A DNA stretch of 64,000 nt from UBA11400 sp964473555 (GCA_964473555.1 CAYYPL010000007.1:62001-126000), one strand, 5' to 3'; counted from the first letter of the stretch, positions 35,118-46,600 are shown. Numbers and translations: made by a program. Notes: generated by a model not told the origin, from the letters alone.

Positions 35118-36062
35118 TTAATCGATCAGATCCACGACTTCATTTGCGCATCCATAGGCAATCGTGTATCCGGAGCCTCCGTGTCCGTAGTTGTGAATAA
35201 CTGGAATTTGACACAAGGATAGATCTTTTTCCAGTCTGACTTCAAATCTGCCGGGTCTTAAGGCCGCTGATGCACCCAGTATATCCAAGTCAGCAATTTC
35301 CGGTAGAATTTTTGCGCATCTGTCAATGATTTCCTGAGTGTCCTGTTCACTGGGTTCGGTTGAGTTGGTGTTTTCGCTGACGGTACCACCCAGAAGGATA
35401 TCGTTTGACCGTGGGAGTATGAGAGTGAGAACAGGATCCCGATGTACCATACGGATACAGGTATCCAGCTTTGGATTTTTGGCTACCCTGACGACCTGTC
35501 CACGAATCGGGTACACTTCGTTATCGTTGACCAATGTTTTGGCTTCCAGTCCTGAGCAGTTGACGATGAAATCTGCCTCTTGCTCGAGCTCACGAAGGGA
35601 GTTCAGTGATTTGGAAACAAATGAGACACCCAATTCACGAACCCGTTTTTTGAGCCATGGCATATAGACGGGCACGTCAATTACAGGTAAAAGGCATTCA
35701 AAAGCATCAATTGCATAAAATGGCAGAGATTCGACGGGTAGCCACTTTACATCCTTAGTCAGTTCAAGTGCGTATTTCGTTTCATCCTCGCGTTCGCTGT
35801 ATCTGACATGACGGTGCATGTTCACACCGGAACCGGGAATTTGCGAGAGATGCTCATATACCGAGTAGGAGGTTGCAGACCAGTTACTTACCCGTTCGGG
35901 AGGCCAGGCTTTATGTGGCCACCAGTAAGCGCCTGCTCCGTAGGACGCAGTGCTGCTGTTGTTGTCTTTGGAGAAGATGGTAACGGTGTGTCCGGCGTTC
36001 ACGAGGGCTTCGGCTGCGGTTAGTCCGATAACTCCCTGACCCACTAAAGCGATGTGTGACAT
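35118..36062 (-). CDS. FAD-dependent D-amino-acid oxidase-like protein
   Basis: The 314-residue protein starts with the dinucleotide-binding motif VGQGVIGLTAAEALVNAGH (GxGxxG). It has the DAO-family features SSTASYGAGAYWWPH, FIVNCSGLEAKTLV (the 'nctG.gs..l' motif), YPIRGQVVRV, and at the C-terminus VIHNYGHGGSGYTIAYGCA (the DAO signature). It should oxidise D-amino acids to 2-oxo acids with H2O2 release; D-aspartate or neutral D-amino-acid preference is not decidable. It is encoded divergently from the phosphoramidate-type gene set, with 210 bp between starts. Confidence 0.85.
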   Translation of the reverse strand: MSHIALVGQGVIGLTAAEALVNAGHTVTIFSKDNNSSTASYGAGAYWWPHKAWPPERVSNWSATSYSVYEHLSQIPGSGVNMHRHVRYSEREDETKYALELTKDVKWLPVESLPFYAIDAFECLLPVIDVPVYMPWLKKRVRELGVSFVSKSLNSLRELEQEADFIVNCSGLEAKTLVNDNEVYPIRGQVVRVAKNPKLDTCIRMVHRDPVLTLILPRSNDILLGGTVSENTNSTEPSEQDTQEIIDRCAKILPEIADLDILGASAALRPGRFEVRLEKDLSLCQIPVIHNYGHGGSGYTIAYGCANEVVDLID

Positions 36063-36272
36063 AGAATTGAGAACGATGATAAACTTGAATTTGAATGAAT
36101 GATGAGTGAAAAGTACTTCATTTGTATTTCAGTTCAAACGCGTGGTGTCAAATTGTTAAATTTATCAAAGCTTCGTAGTTTGGAAGGCTTAGATTTAAAA
36201 TCAATTCCATATAGTTTCAGCGATAAAATGGAGTGCTCCGGAATGGATTCGGTGGGACTCAAAGGTGAATGT

Positions 36273-36803
36273 ATGAATCAACACCCACAAGTTTACTGGT
36301 TAACAGGGTTATCGGACTCAGGAAAAAGTACGTTGTGTAGAAAGCTTGTGGATTATCTGCGTAACCTTGGCACATCTGTGATTCTTCTGGATGGAGATGA
36401 AATCCGTGCGGTAGTTGGTGCGGATCAATTACACACCAGGGAGGACAGATTGGCATTGGCTATGAGATATTCGCGTTTGTGTAAACTATTATCTGATCAA
36501 GGGTTTGATGTAGCCATAGCTACCATCTCGCTTTTTGAGGAGGTCCATAACTGGAACAGAGAACATATTCCAGGGTATTGTGAGATTTTTCTGGATGTTC
36601 CGATCGAGGAGCTTAGACGCAGAGACAGTAAGGGAATTTATGGGCGGTATGACCGCAATGAGATCAAACATGTAGCAGGGATGGATCTTCAGGTAGATAT
36701 TCCCAGAAATCCGGATGTATGGTTACGCTTTGCTGCGTCTATGGATCAGGATGCGATGTTTGATGAACTGGTGAGGCAGCTTAAAGAACTCAACCGGATT
36801 TAG
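36273..36803 (+). CDS. APS-kinase-like P-loop kinase; candidate CDP-amidate 3'-kinase (Cj1415-like)
   Basis: The 176-residue P-loop kinase has the adenylylsulfate-kinase fold: P-loop TGLSDSGKST (about 11-20; the usual GLSGAGKST has G replaced by D), DGDEIRAV (about 40-47), then FLDVPIEELRRRDSKGIYGR. An APS kinase for sulfate assimilation would normally sit with ATP sulfurylase genes, which are absent. Instead it heads four genes corresponding to C. jejuni Cj1415-Cj1418, where Cj1415 phosphorylates the 3'-OH of cytidine diphosphoramidate. ATG 36273 has AAAGGTGA upstream. The open frame extends back to about 36099, but that extension lacks similarity to the family and is probably leader. The function is inferred from gene context. 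Confidence 0.8.
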   Translation: MNQHPQVYWLTGLSDSGKSTLCRKLVDYLRNLGTSVILLDGDEIRAVVGADQLHTREDRLALAMRYSRLCKLLSDQGFDVAIATISLFEEVHNWNREHIPGYCEIFLDVPIEELRRRDSKGIYGRYDRNEIKHVAGMDLQVDIPRNPDVWLRFAASMDQDAMFDELVRQLKELNRI

Positions 36804-36840
36804 AATCCACGAGCGTTTTCGTTTACCATTTTTATTTGTA

Positions 36841-39180
36841 ATGAAGTATGAATCAATGACCGTTTCAAGTGTAAAATTAGCATCGAAAGCAAAAACCCTC
36901 GAACAGCTTGCCGGTGTGTTAAACGGAGCCCAGGTGCTACCGTTGTACTATTTTACGGTCAAGGAATGGGGTCTGGATTCGGAACGTATTCTGACTGAAG
37001 TTATGGGTAAAGAATGGGGCCAAAAATCACTCATCGTACGATCGAGTGGCGTTGCCGAAGACAGTTCCACCGAATCGTTGGCCGGATACTATGATTCCGT
37101 TCTTGATGTATGTGGAAGGACGGCAGTAAAGGAAGCCATTGAAACGGTGATCAGGTCTTTTGGGGCTAATGCCGATGAGGATGATGCAGTTCTGATTCAG
37201 CCCATGCTTGAAAACGTGATTCGGTCAGGAGTGGCGTTTACGGCAGATGCTGTTTCCGGATCGCCCTATTACGTTGTAGAATGGACTGACGGAACGGATA
37301 CCACAGCGGTAACAGCTGGAAAAACCACGAAGACATGTTATGGTTCAAAAAGTCATGTATCCACCTTTCCGGGGGAAATCTCAGATGTAGTAGTGTTGTT
37401 GAAGGAACTGGAAAGCTGGTTTCCAGGGCAACCACTTGACGTTGAATTTGGGTTTACCATTGACGGATTATATTTGTTGCAATGCCGGGCTTTGGTAATG
37501 AAAGAGCCGGTATTGAAGGTTGAAGATCATATTGATCTACTTCAGAAAATAACGAACAAGGCCGAACGTGGATTCAGACCACATCCTTTTTTACACGGCA
37601 AAAGGACGATCTATGGTGTCATGCCGGACTGGAATCCTGCTGAAATCATTGGAACGCGGCCAAGACCGCTGGCTTTTTCATTGTACCGTGAATTGATAAC
37701 CAATTCTACCTGGGCGTACCAACGAAATAACTATGGGTACAAGAACCTACGAAGCCATCCATTGTTGATTGATTTCATGGGGCAACCGTATGTAGATGTT
37801 CGTGTCAGTTTCAATTCATTCGTTCCCAGAGACATCGAACCGGACTTAGCGGATCGACTGGTAGACTACTATTTGGACAGACTGGAATCGAATCCACAGT
37901 TTCATGACAAAGTAGAGTTTGATATCGTCTTTACTTGTTACACATTTGATCTGGAGCAGCGTTTGCTTCGGTTAAAGGAAGCGGGTTTTTCCCAAGCAGA
38001 CTGCGATATTTTGTTGGAGAGTTTAAGAAATTTGACGAATCGCATCATCAATGCGAAAAGTGGTTTGTGGGTTGGTGATGCAGAACGGATAAAAACACTT
38101 ACCGAGCGCAGGGAACGATTATACCGCGCGGATACGGATGCCATAACCAAAATCTATTGGTTGCTGGAGGATTGTAAACGGTATGGGACATTACCTTTTG
38201 CCGGACTTGCCCGGGCGGGTTTTGTCTCAGTTTCCTTGTTAAGATCGCTGGTATCGCTTGGGGTGATTTCAAAATCGGAGAGTGATCGATTTATCAACAG
38301 TCTTGATGCGGTATCCAGCCAGTTACCAAGAGATTTAAGCAGTTTGGGTAAAGATGAGTTCTTACAAAAATACGGGCATTTGCGTCCAGGTACGTATGAT
38401 ATTTTGTCGGCCAGATACGATAAGGAACCTGATTTATATTTTGATTGGGAGCAGATCAGCAGACAAACGGATCATGAGAAACCAGAGTTCAAGTTAGGGT
38501 TGGATCAGATGAAGCAGATCGAAAAGCTTCTGAAAGATCACAACATTGATAATGATGTCATCGGTTTTTTTGAGTTTTTAAGAAAAGGCATTGAACTTCG
38601 GGAATCCTCTAAGTTTGAATTTACCCGAAACTTGAGTGATGCTATCGAATTGATTGCTGAAGTAGGTTCTCGCTATGGATATTCCCGACAGGAGATGTCG
38701 TTTGTGAGTATTGATGCCTTCTATGAAATGTACAGATCATCGGTAGATCCCAAACAGATACTTGAACAGTCGATCAAGGCGGGCAAGGACGCTTATTTCA
38801 ATACCTGTAAAGTGGTGCTACCTCCTTTATTGATATCTGAGAACGACATCTGGGCATTTAAGTTGCCAGAAACAGAGCCAAATTTTATCACTCAGCAACG
38901 GGTCACTGCCGAAGTATCGGGTGCTGATAGGACCAGTGATCTGAAAGGGAAAATTGTTTGCATTTCAAGTGCTGATCCAGGATTCGACTGGTTGTTTTCG
39001 CATGATATAGCCGGACTGATTACCTGTTATGGTGGAGCAAACAGCCATATGGCGATACGGGCCAATGAGTTAGGGCTCCCTGCAATCATCGGCGCCGGGG
39101 AAGTGAAGTATGCGTTGTGGTCGGGATCCAAACGCATTGATATTGACTGTGCAAATTGTAAAGTGGAGGTATTGTCATGA
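36841..39180 (+). CDS. PPDK-like phosphotransferase; candidate L-glutamine kinase (Cj1418-like)
   Basis: The 779-residue protein has an N-terminal PEP-synthase/PPDK ATP-grasp domain (SLIVRSSGVAEDSSTESLAG, about 60-80; VLIQPMLENVIRSGVAFTAD; DVEFGFTIDGLYLLQCRAL ending near 215). A large middle domain follows, and at the extreme C-terminus is the swivelling phosphohistidine domain with GGANSHMAIRANELGLPAIIG (His at 736). PEP synthase and PPDK have a PEP-binding barrel after the His domain; none exists here. This architecture is that of glutamine kinase Cj1418 and of rifampicin phosphotransferase. With its neighbours, L-glutamine amide-nitrogen phosphorylation is the best hypothesis. The ATG lacks a clear ribosome site. 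The stop overlaps the next start by 4 bp. Confidence 0.82.
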   Translation: MKYESMTVSSVKLASKAKTLEQLAGVLNGAQVLPLYYFTVKEWGLDSERILTEVMGKEWGQKSLIVRSSGVAEDSSTESLAGYYDSVLDVCGRTAVKEAIETVIRSFGANADEDDAVLIQPMLENVIRSGVAFTADAVSGSPYYVVEWTDGTDTTAVTAGKTTKTCYGSKSHVSTFPGEISDVVVLLKELESWFPGQPLDVEFGFTIDGLYLLQCRALVMKEPVLKVEDHIDLLQKITNKAERGFRPHPFLHGKRTIYGVMPDWNPAEIIGTRPRPLAFSLYRELITNSTWAYQRNNYGYKNLRSHPLLIDFMGQPYVDVRVSFNSFVPRDIEPDLADRLVDYYLDRLESNPQFHDKVEFDIVFTCYTFDLEQRLLRLKEAGFSQADCDILLESLRNLTNRIINAKSGLWVGDAERIKTLTERRERLYRADTDAITKIYWLLEDCKRYGTLPFAGLARAGFVSVSLLRSLVSLGVISKSESDRFINSLDAVSSQLPRDLSSLGKDEFLQKYGHLRPGTYDILSARYDKEPDLYFDWEQISRQTDHEKPEFKLGLDQMKQIEKLLKDHNIDNDVIGFFEFLRKGIELRESSKFEFTRNLSDAIELIAEVGSRYGYSRQEMSFVSIDAFYEMYRSSVDPKQILEQSIKAGKDAYFNTCKVVLPPLLISENDIWAFKLPETEPNFITQQRVTAEVSGADRTSDLKGKIVCISSADPGFDWLFSHDIAGLITCYGGANSHMAIRANELGLPAIIGAGEVKYALWSGSKRIDIDCANCKVEVLS

Positions 39181-39830
39181 AAACGTTAGTCCTGAGTCAG
39201 CGCATTGATGAGTATCCAGATCGTAAAGAGCGCAGAGATGCACTGGACCAGGCGATGGTCCGATTTGTGAACCAGGCTGGATATATCCCGATGGTTGTGC
39301 CGAATTCACTGGTCGATACGAGTCTGATAGATGTTTCGCCTGTGATTAGGGATATGGTTTCATTTCTAACACCAAAGGTTGGAAGCTCACTTGAAGCTTT
39401 TCTGGAGAAGGTTAATCCGGATGGTATCATTTTAACCGGGGGAAATGATGTTGGGACCTGTATCGATCGGGATATTACAGAAGCCATTCTCATCAGATAT
39501 GCGATAAAAAATGAACTGCCTTTGATTGGAATTTGCAGGGGTATGCAGATGCTGGGAGTTTATGCGGGTGCTGAATTAGTGGAAGTTAATCATCACGTAC
39601 GCACCAGACATTTCTTAACAGGTAAGTACACACACGAGGTAAACAGCTACCACACTAATTCCCTTGTTCATCTACCGGATGAGTTTATCGTATCTGCTAC
39701 ATCAGAAGATGGTGTAATTGAAGCAATCAATCATCGAGTATTGCCGTTGTATGGGTGGATGTGGCATCCGGAGCGTGAGACACCATTTAATGAGATAGAC
39801 CTACTGAATTTTAGAACCATATTTAAATGA
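39177..39830 (+). CDS. Class I glutamine amidotransferase-like protein; candidate CDP-glutamine hydrolase (Cj1417-like)
   Basis: The 217-residue protein has the class I glutaminase triad: nucleophile Cys120 in LIGICRGMQMLG, and His197 with Glu199 in MWHPERE. It also has GIILTGGNDV (the oxyanion-type loop) and HEVNSYHTNSL. It resembles gamma-glutamyl-gamma-aminobutyrate hydrolase and PuuD-like enzymes, but its neighbours match the MeOPN cluster, where Cj1417 hydrolyses CDP-L-glutamine to cytidine diphosphoramidate and glutamate. It overlaps the flanking genes by 4 bp on both sides (ATGA junctions at 39177-39180 and 39827-39830), showing tight translational coupling. Confidence 0.83.
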   Translation: MKTLVLSQRIDEYPDRKERRDALDQAMVRFVNQAGYIPMVVPNSLVDTSLIDVSPVIRDMVSFLTPKVGSSLEAFLEKVNPDGIILTGGNDVGTCIDRDITEAILIRYAIKNELPLIGICRGMQMLGVYAGAELVEVNHHVRTRHFLTGKYTHEVNSYHTNSLVHLPDEFIVSATSEDGVIEAINHRVLPLYGWMWHPERETPFNEIDLLNFRTIFK

Positions 39831-40594
39831 CATCAGGGTATAAAGCCATAATACTAGCTGCCGGACAGGGAACGAGACTACGACCCTATACAGACCATGT
39901 GCCCAAGTGTATGGTTGAGGTATCGGGACGTCCACTGTTGTTATGGCAATTGGAAACGATCGAAGCCTGTGGCATTAAAGAAATAGGATTGGTTGCCGGA
40001 TACAAAGCCGATAAAATTACCGATCCACGTGTGGTTAAGATGGTGAATGCACGTTATGCAACGACCAATATGATTGAGAGCCTGTTCACGGCGGAGTCCT
40101 GGTTAAGCGGAAATGTAATCATCGCTTATGGTGACATCGTATATTCACAAGAAGTACTTCAGACAGTGATGTCGGACCACAGAGATATCGTTGTTGCATG
40201 TGATGAAGATTGGGAGTCGTATTGGGGTCAACGCTTTGAGGATCCGCTGAGTGATGCCGAAACCTTTATCAAGGGTCCTGGAGGCACTGTTGCATCATTG
40301 GGAAAGAAAACTACAGATATATCCCAGATCCAGGGGCAGTATATCGGATTGATTAAACTTAGTTCACAAGGGTGTGAACGGATTAAACAGCTGTATCATG
40401 CGGCTAAGAGGGACCCTGAACAACTGACCAATGCCTGGGGAAGTGGCAGGACACTGGATATGGCTTATATGACCGATCTACTGAACTACCTTGCATCCAG
40501 TGGAGAACTGCATTATGCCTCCATTCATCGAGGTTGGGTTGAGGTGGATGATCCTGTGGATATGGAAGTTGCTAAAAATCAATTGCCTTGGTAA
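39827..40594 (+). CDS. Nucleotidyltransferase; candidate CTP:phosphoglutamine cytidylyltransferase (Cj1416-like)
   Basis: The 255-residue protein is a GT-A-like sugar-nucleotidyltransferase-type enzyme: N-terminal KAIILAAGQGTRLRPYTDHVPKCMVEV (about 6-32; G-x-G-T-R loop and catalytic-type Lys27), FTAESWLSGNVIIAYGDIVY with the metal-binding Asp, and a C-terminal WVEVDDPVDMEVA. By itself it could be a choline-phosphate, hexose-phosphate or other cytidylyl/uridylyltransferase. Lying in an ATGA overlap with the amidotransferase, downstream of the glutamine-kinase-like gene, it fits the CTP:phosphoglutamine cytidylyltransferase step. Its stop is 11 bp before the secreted giant protein. Confidence 0.83.
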   Translation: MTSGYKAIILAAGQGTRLRPYTDHVPKCMVEVSGRPLLLWQLETIEACGIKEIGLVAGYKADKITDPRVVKMVNARYATTNMIESLFTAESWLSGNVIIAYGDIVYSQEVLQTVMSDHRDIVVACDEDWESYWGQRFEDPLSDAETFIKGPGGTVASLGKKTTDISQIQGQYIGLIKLSSQGCERIKQLYHAAKRDPEQLTNAWGSGRTLDMAYMTDLLNYLASSGELHYASIHRGWVEVDDPVDMEVAKNQLPW

Positions 40595-40605
40595 TTTGGT
40601 TGACT

Positions 40606-43600
40606 ATGCATGTTAAGAGAATACTATATTTACTTCTGTTAGTTGTTTTATCGCTTTCGACGCGGTTAACAGCTCAGAGCTATGCTGATTCGACGATTGT
40701 GTATCTAGAGTGGGTGTCTGATCCAGCCAGAACGATGGTCATCAACTGGATTGAAACCGATACTACGGGTGTAGCACAGGTGTACTACAGAGTCAGGAAT
40801 TCAGGTACACCGTGGAAGGTTTCAACCGGGAGTGTGATCGATATACCTGATGCAACTGTAAAACGAAAATCTGTTCGACTGACAGGATTGACGCCCAACA
40901 CAGAATATGGTTTCCGGATTGGGCTGGACTCGTTGAGTACACAGGCTCACTTTTTTCGAACCATGCCTATCAATCTGAATAGTCCGGTCAATTTCATTGT
41001 AACCGGTGATGTGTATGGAGATGGAACAGATCCGGTTCAGGAAAGTGCTAATTTCATTGAAAGTGCCGGGGTGGCAAGTGCTTTGGATCCCTATTTTATG
41101 GTCATGGCTGGCGATTTGATTCATTTGAATCTGGCCAACGAGTATAACGCCACTACGTTAGACAGGTACTTCAAGATGCTTTCGGAGTATACAAAGTATA
41201 TGAAGACATCGGGTGGGCACTATATTCCATTGATTGTTGGATTAGGGAATCATGAATTACCACAACGGTTTGGTGGTGAACCCGCAGATGCGGTTTTTTT
41301 TAACGCACTATTTAGTTTTCCGGGTCTGCGTGGTTACAACACACTCGATTTTTCGGATTATTTGAGCCTGATCATGCTCAATACCGACCACACTGCCCGA
41401 ATACAGGGTGAACAAACGGACTGGTTAGAGACGCAGTTAAGCGAAAGAAGAGGGGTTACCAATGTTTTTCCGGTATACCACGTGGCTGCGTATCCAGGAA
41501 AAAGGCCCATTGTTCCGGGTCGGGGATATGAAGTCCGGCAACATTTTTCTCCGTTATTTGAAAAGTATAACATAAGATTTGCCTTTGAGCACGATAATCA
41601 TGGGTATAAACGCACTCAACCCATTCGAAATGAACTACCACATCCCTGTGGTGTTCGATATATTGGTGAAGGGGGGTTCGCCATTCCCTTAGGGCCTGTA
41701 GAAACCTCTCATAATTACTTAGAGCAGCAGTGGAATGTGAGACACATCGTGAATGTGGAAATCTCTCAGAACACAAGAAGGATTCAGACTTTCGCTGCAG
41801 CAACCGGTTTTTTGATCGATGTTCATTCACAAAATACCCGTCTTGTTCCACCTAGTAATCTGGTGGCTCAAAACGTGAATGCGAACAGTTTCACGGCGAC
41901 CTGGAATCCCAATTGTGTGGCTGATTCATATCGATTGGATGTGTCAACTGATCCGAATTTCGCTACGTTTTTATCCGGTTACCAAAATAGAGATGTGGGT
42001 ACGGCAACATCCGTAACCCTTAATGGACTTCAACCTCTCACGACCTACTACTATCGGGTTCGCGCAGTGAACTCCTTTCTGAATCAAACTACCGGCAACT
42101 CAAATACACTTGAATTAACTACTTCGAGTTTACCACCTGGTGTGAATCCGGCTACAAATATCACTTCCAGCTCGTTTACCGCGAACTGGAATTCTACTCC
42201 GGGCGCTGACCAATACTATATTGATGTATCTACTGAGTCAAATTTTAGCACCAATGTTACCGGATTTGACAACAGAAATGCTGGCAATAGCACCTCGATA
42301 TCCGTAACAGGGCTGATCTCAGCGACAACCTATTTTTACAGGATACGTGCTGGTAGTTCGCTAAGCACTCAGGCATCAGAAAACTCTTCAATAGTAGGTC
42401 TGAACACTCTCCCAGAGACACCGGTCACACTCCAACCCGGCTTGATCACATCAACCGGATTCACATTGAAATGGAATCCGGTTGTCAGAGCGGATCAATA
42501 CTTCGTTGATATTTCGACAGATTCGACCTTTGCATCATTTTTGTCAGGATTCAACTCCAGACCGGTTGGTAACGTGACTGAAATTGAAGTCAGTGGCGTT
42601 TCACCACTAACGAGGTATTACTACAGGATTAGGGCTCGGAACAGCATGTTAAATGTGACAAGTGTAAGTTCTTCAAGGAGGTCAGTCATTACTCCCAGTA
42701 GGCCACCAGTTGTTGGGAATGCGACCAATGTGACAACCAACGGGTTTATCGCCAATTGGCAATCTGTCCAGGGAGCTACCAGGTACTTTATTGATGTGGC
42801 TACTGATCCTGAGTTTACTCAGTATGTGACTGGTTACGAAAACCTTGATACTGGGAATACAACTTCATTGTCGCTGACCAGTTTGATGTCGGCTACGAGT
42901 TACTATTACAGGGTAAGAGCGTCCAATTCCACCTCGGGATTAATTGGTGAAAACTCGGATATTGTATCGGTTATCACACTACCCGAAACACCCATTGGAT
43001 TAGCTGCTACGAATGTTGAATCCAGGTCTTTTATTGCAAATTGGAGTTCTGTAGACAGGATTAACACGTATTTGTTGGATGTTTCTACAGACAGCTTGTT
43101 TAATTCGTTCATTTCGCAGTACGAAGGTCGCGAAATTAATTCCGCGCTATCTGTAGCTGTGGAAGATCTGTCACCAAATACAATGTATTACTATCGCGTA
43201 AGAGGTATTTTAGAGGAGAGTTCTGTTACCGGTGCGTATTCAAATATGGTTCAGGTAATAACCACTCTGGATGTACCTGATCGTGTGGTTGCTGAGGCTG
43301 TGGGTTCGACTGAAATCACGTTTAACTGGGATGAATCGGAAAACGCGGAGGAATACTTTGCAGACCTTGCTTTGAACCCACAGTTTACTCAACCCGTTAG
43401 TGGATTCGAGAACTTTTCCGTCGGTTCGGTAACTCAAGCCACGGTTGATGGGCTCAATCCTGTTGAACGTTACTTTTTCAGGGTACGAGCTAGTAGTCGT
43501 AACGACCAAATTACCAGTGATTTTAGTGCAGCGGTACAGGTGATTACAAATCCTTCTACCCCTCTTCTAAATCCGGCATCTGAGGTCAAAGCCATTGGGT

Positions 43601-46600
43601 TTACGGCGGTGTGGGGTGGTGTTGAGCGGGTGAGTTATTATGAGCTGGATGTGGCTTATGATGAAGGATTTCTGCAGGCGTACAAGACGTATTCTCGGCT
43701 GAATGTGGGAGATGGAACGGAACATAGGCTGGAAGAAGTGCTACCGGGGACTACGTTGTATTTCAGGGTCCGGGCGGTGAACACGATGCTTCAGGTAAGT
43801 TCGGAATGGTCGGAGATCCGGTCGGTGAGTACTCTGGCCATTGATCCGGTCGCCTCGAGCGTTGAGGTGTCGAAAAGAGAGGTATTGTCGGATGGCTCTG
43901 ATAGCAGTGAAATTACCGTTACGGTTCGCGATGGGGATTTGAATCCACTGCAGGGAGTAGGGGTTGAACTGACGGCGTTAAGTGGCACCTCGTCCATTGA
44001 GGTGCTTACCTCGGTAACGGGTACGGATGGGGTGAGTGTGTTCAGGGTCAGCAACACGAAGGCGGAGTATGTGAGTTACAGGGCCACAGCGATAGAAACG
44101 GTATTAAGTACGCAGCCACAGATTGCCTTTATCCCGGTGTCACCGGTAGCGATTTCGGCGACGCAGGTATTGGCCAGTAGCTTCCGTGCGAACTGGAATC
44201 CGGTGAATGGGGCAGAATCGTATCGGGTAGATGTGTCCACGACGGCCAGTTTTTCGGGTTTCGTGGAAGGGTATGGTGATGTGGAAGTGGTTGGAGGGAC
44301 CCAGTTGCTGGTTGAGGGGTTGTTTCCGGGAGATGAGTATTTTTACCGGGTTCGGGCAGTAGCTCCGACCGGGGTGAGTGTGAATTCGAATGTGAGTAGT
44401 TTGGTTACCATTCAGGCGGATCCGGTGCTGACGGGAGTTGAGGTGGTGCAGGAGGATATTTTGTCGGATGGGGTGACCAAAGGGAGTGTGATTGTGACGG
44501 TACGTGGAACCAATGGTCAGCCGATGCGTGGGGTTCCGGTGAGGCTGGAGACCACAGATACCCGATCTGTGATCCAAACGGTATCCGGAATATCGGACGA
44601 GAATGGTCTGGCCGGATTTGAGATCACTTCCGACTTTGCTGGTAAGGTAAGCTATAGGGTGTATGCAGGTAGAGTTGAGATCAATTCCAGGGCTGAGATC
44701 AACTTTGTACCACTACCTCCTGTGGCCAGAACTCCGGATGTGGTTGGAGCTACAGAAGTTAGTATTGGTTGGGAGCGCGTGAAGGGAGTTATCTACTACG
44801 AACTTGACCTGGCGCTGGACGAGAACTTCCAGAATCCCGTGTCGCCCTACGATGCCTTCAATGTTGGGGATACCGATGAAATGAGTTTTACTCGATTAAA
44901 TCCGGCAACGGCTTATTACTTTCGTGTTCTGGGTGGAACCGCTACGGCGCGAAGTGATTATTCAACCATCATTGCGATTAACACGCTACCTGAAAGTCCC
45001 ACTCTATCTGAGGCATCTGAGGTCAAAGCCATTGGGTTTACGGCGGTGTGGGGTGGTGTTGAGCGGGTGAGTTATTATGAGCTGGATGTGGCTTATGATG
45101 AAGGATTTCTGCAGGCGTACAAGACGTATTCTCGGCTGAATGTGGGAGATGGAACGGAACATAGGCTGGAAGAAGTGCTACCGGGGACTACGTTGTATTT
45201 CAGGGTCCGGGCGGTGAACACGATGCTTCAGGTAAGTTCGGAATGGTCGGAGATCCGGTCGGTGAGTACTCTGGCCATTGATCCGGTCGCCTCGAGCGTT
45301 GAGGTGTCGAAAAGAGAGGTATTGTCGGATGGCTCTGATAGCAGTGAAATTACCGTTACGGTTCGCGATGGGGATTTGAATCCACTGCAGGGAGTAGGGG
45401 TTGAACTGACGGCGTTAAGTGGCACCTCGTCCATTGAGGTGCTTACCTCGGTAACGGGTACGGATGGGGTGAGTGTGTTCAGGGTCAGCAACACGAAGGC
45501 GGAGTATGTGAGTTACAGGGCCACAGCGATAGAAACGGTATTAAGTACGCAGCCACAGATTGCCTTTATCCCGGTGTCACCGGTAGCGATTTCGGCGACG
45601 CAGGTATTGGCCAGTAGCTTCCGTGCGAACTGGAATCCGGTGAATGGGGCAGAATCGTATCGGGTAGATGTGTCCACGACGGCCAGTTTTTCGGGTTTCG
45701 TGGAAGGGTATGGTGATGTGGAAGTGGTTGGAGGGACCCAGTTGCTGGTTGAGGGGTTGTTTCCGGGAGATGAGTATTTTTACCGGGTTCGGGCAGTAGC
45801 TCCGACCGGGGTGAGTGTGAATTCGAATGTGAGTAGTTTGGTTACCATTCAGGCGGATCCGGTGCTGACGGGAGTTGAGGTGGTGCAGGAGGATATTTTG
45901 TCGGATGGGGTGACCAAAGGGAGTGTGATTGTGACGGTACGTGGAACCAATGGTCAGCCGATGCGTGGGGTTCCGGTGAGGCTGGAGACCACAGATACCC
46001 GATCTGTGATCCAAACGGTATCCGGAATATCGGACGAGAATGGTCTGGCCGGATTTGAGATCACTTCCGACTTTGCTGGTAAGGTAAGCTATAGGGTGTA
46101 TGCAGGTAGAGTTGAGATCAATTCCAGGGCTGAGATCAACTTTGTACCACTACCTCCTGTGGCCAGAACTCCGGATCTTTTGGGAGCAGTGGAATTTACT
46201 GCCGTCTGGGAAAAAGTGAATGGAGCGACCCACTATTTACTCGATATTGCACTCAAATCGAATTTCGAAAATCTTATGACTGCATACACCTCGTTGAATG
46301 TTGGGGATGTTAATGAGTTTCGGGCAACGGGATTAGCGCCTGGAACTAACTACTTCTATAGAATCCGTGGTGCAACACCAACCGCAATAGGTGGAAATTC
46401 CAATACGATCTCGGTTACCACCTATCAAATTGATTTAGTGAATTCCAAAGCCATATCCTCTTCCAGGAAAATTCTTGCCAATGGGGAGCAGAAAGCAGAA
46501 GTGGAAATCAAACTGATCAACGAAGAGGGTAATCCACTACCTGATGTACAAGTTTATCTAATTCCCGATGAATCGGTGTATACCATTAAGGTGGTTCAAG

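Noticed and set aside
36273..36803. APS kinase for ordinary sulfate assimilation
   Set aside because: No ATP sulfurylase or PAPS reductase genes are adjacent, and the gene lies in a tight row with glutamine-kinase-like, amidase-like and nucleotidyltransferase genes.
45577..46014. Antisense 145-codon frame present twice (also at 44140-44577)
   Set aside because: The two frames are identical only because the underlying coding block is duplicated; His/Pro/Arg-rich composition is an artefact of the opposite strand.
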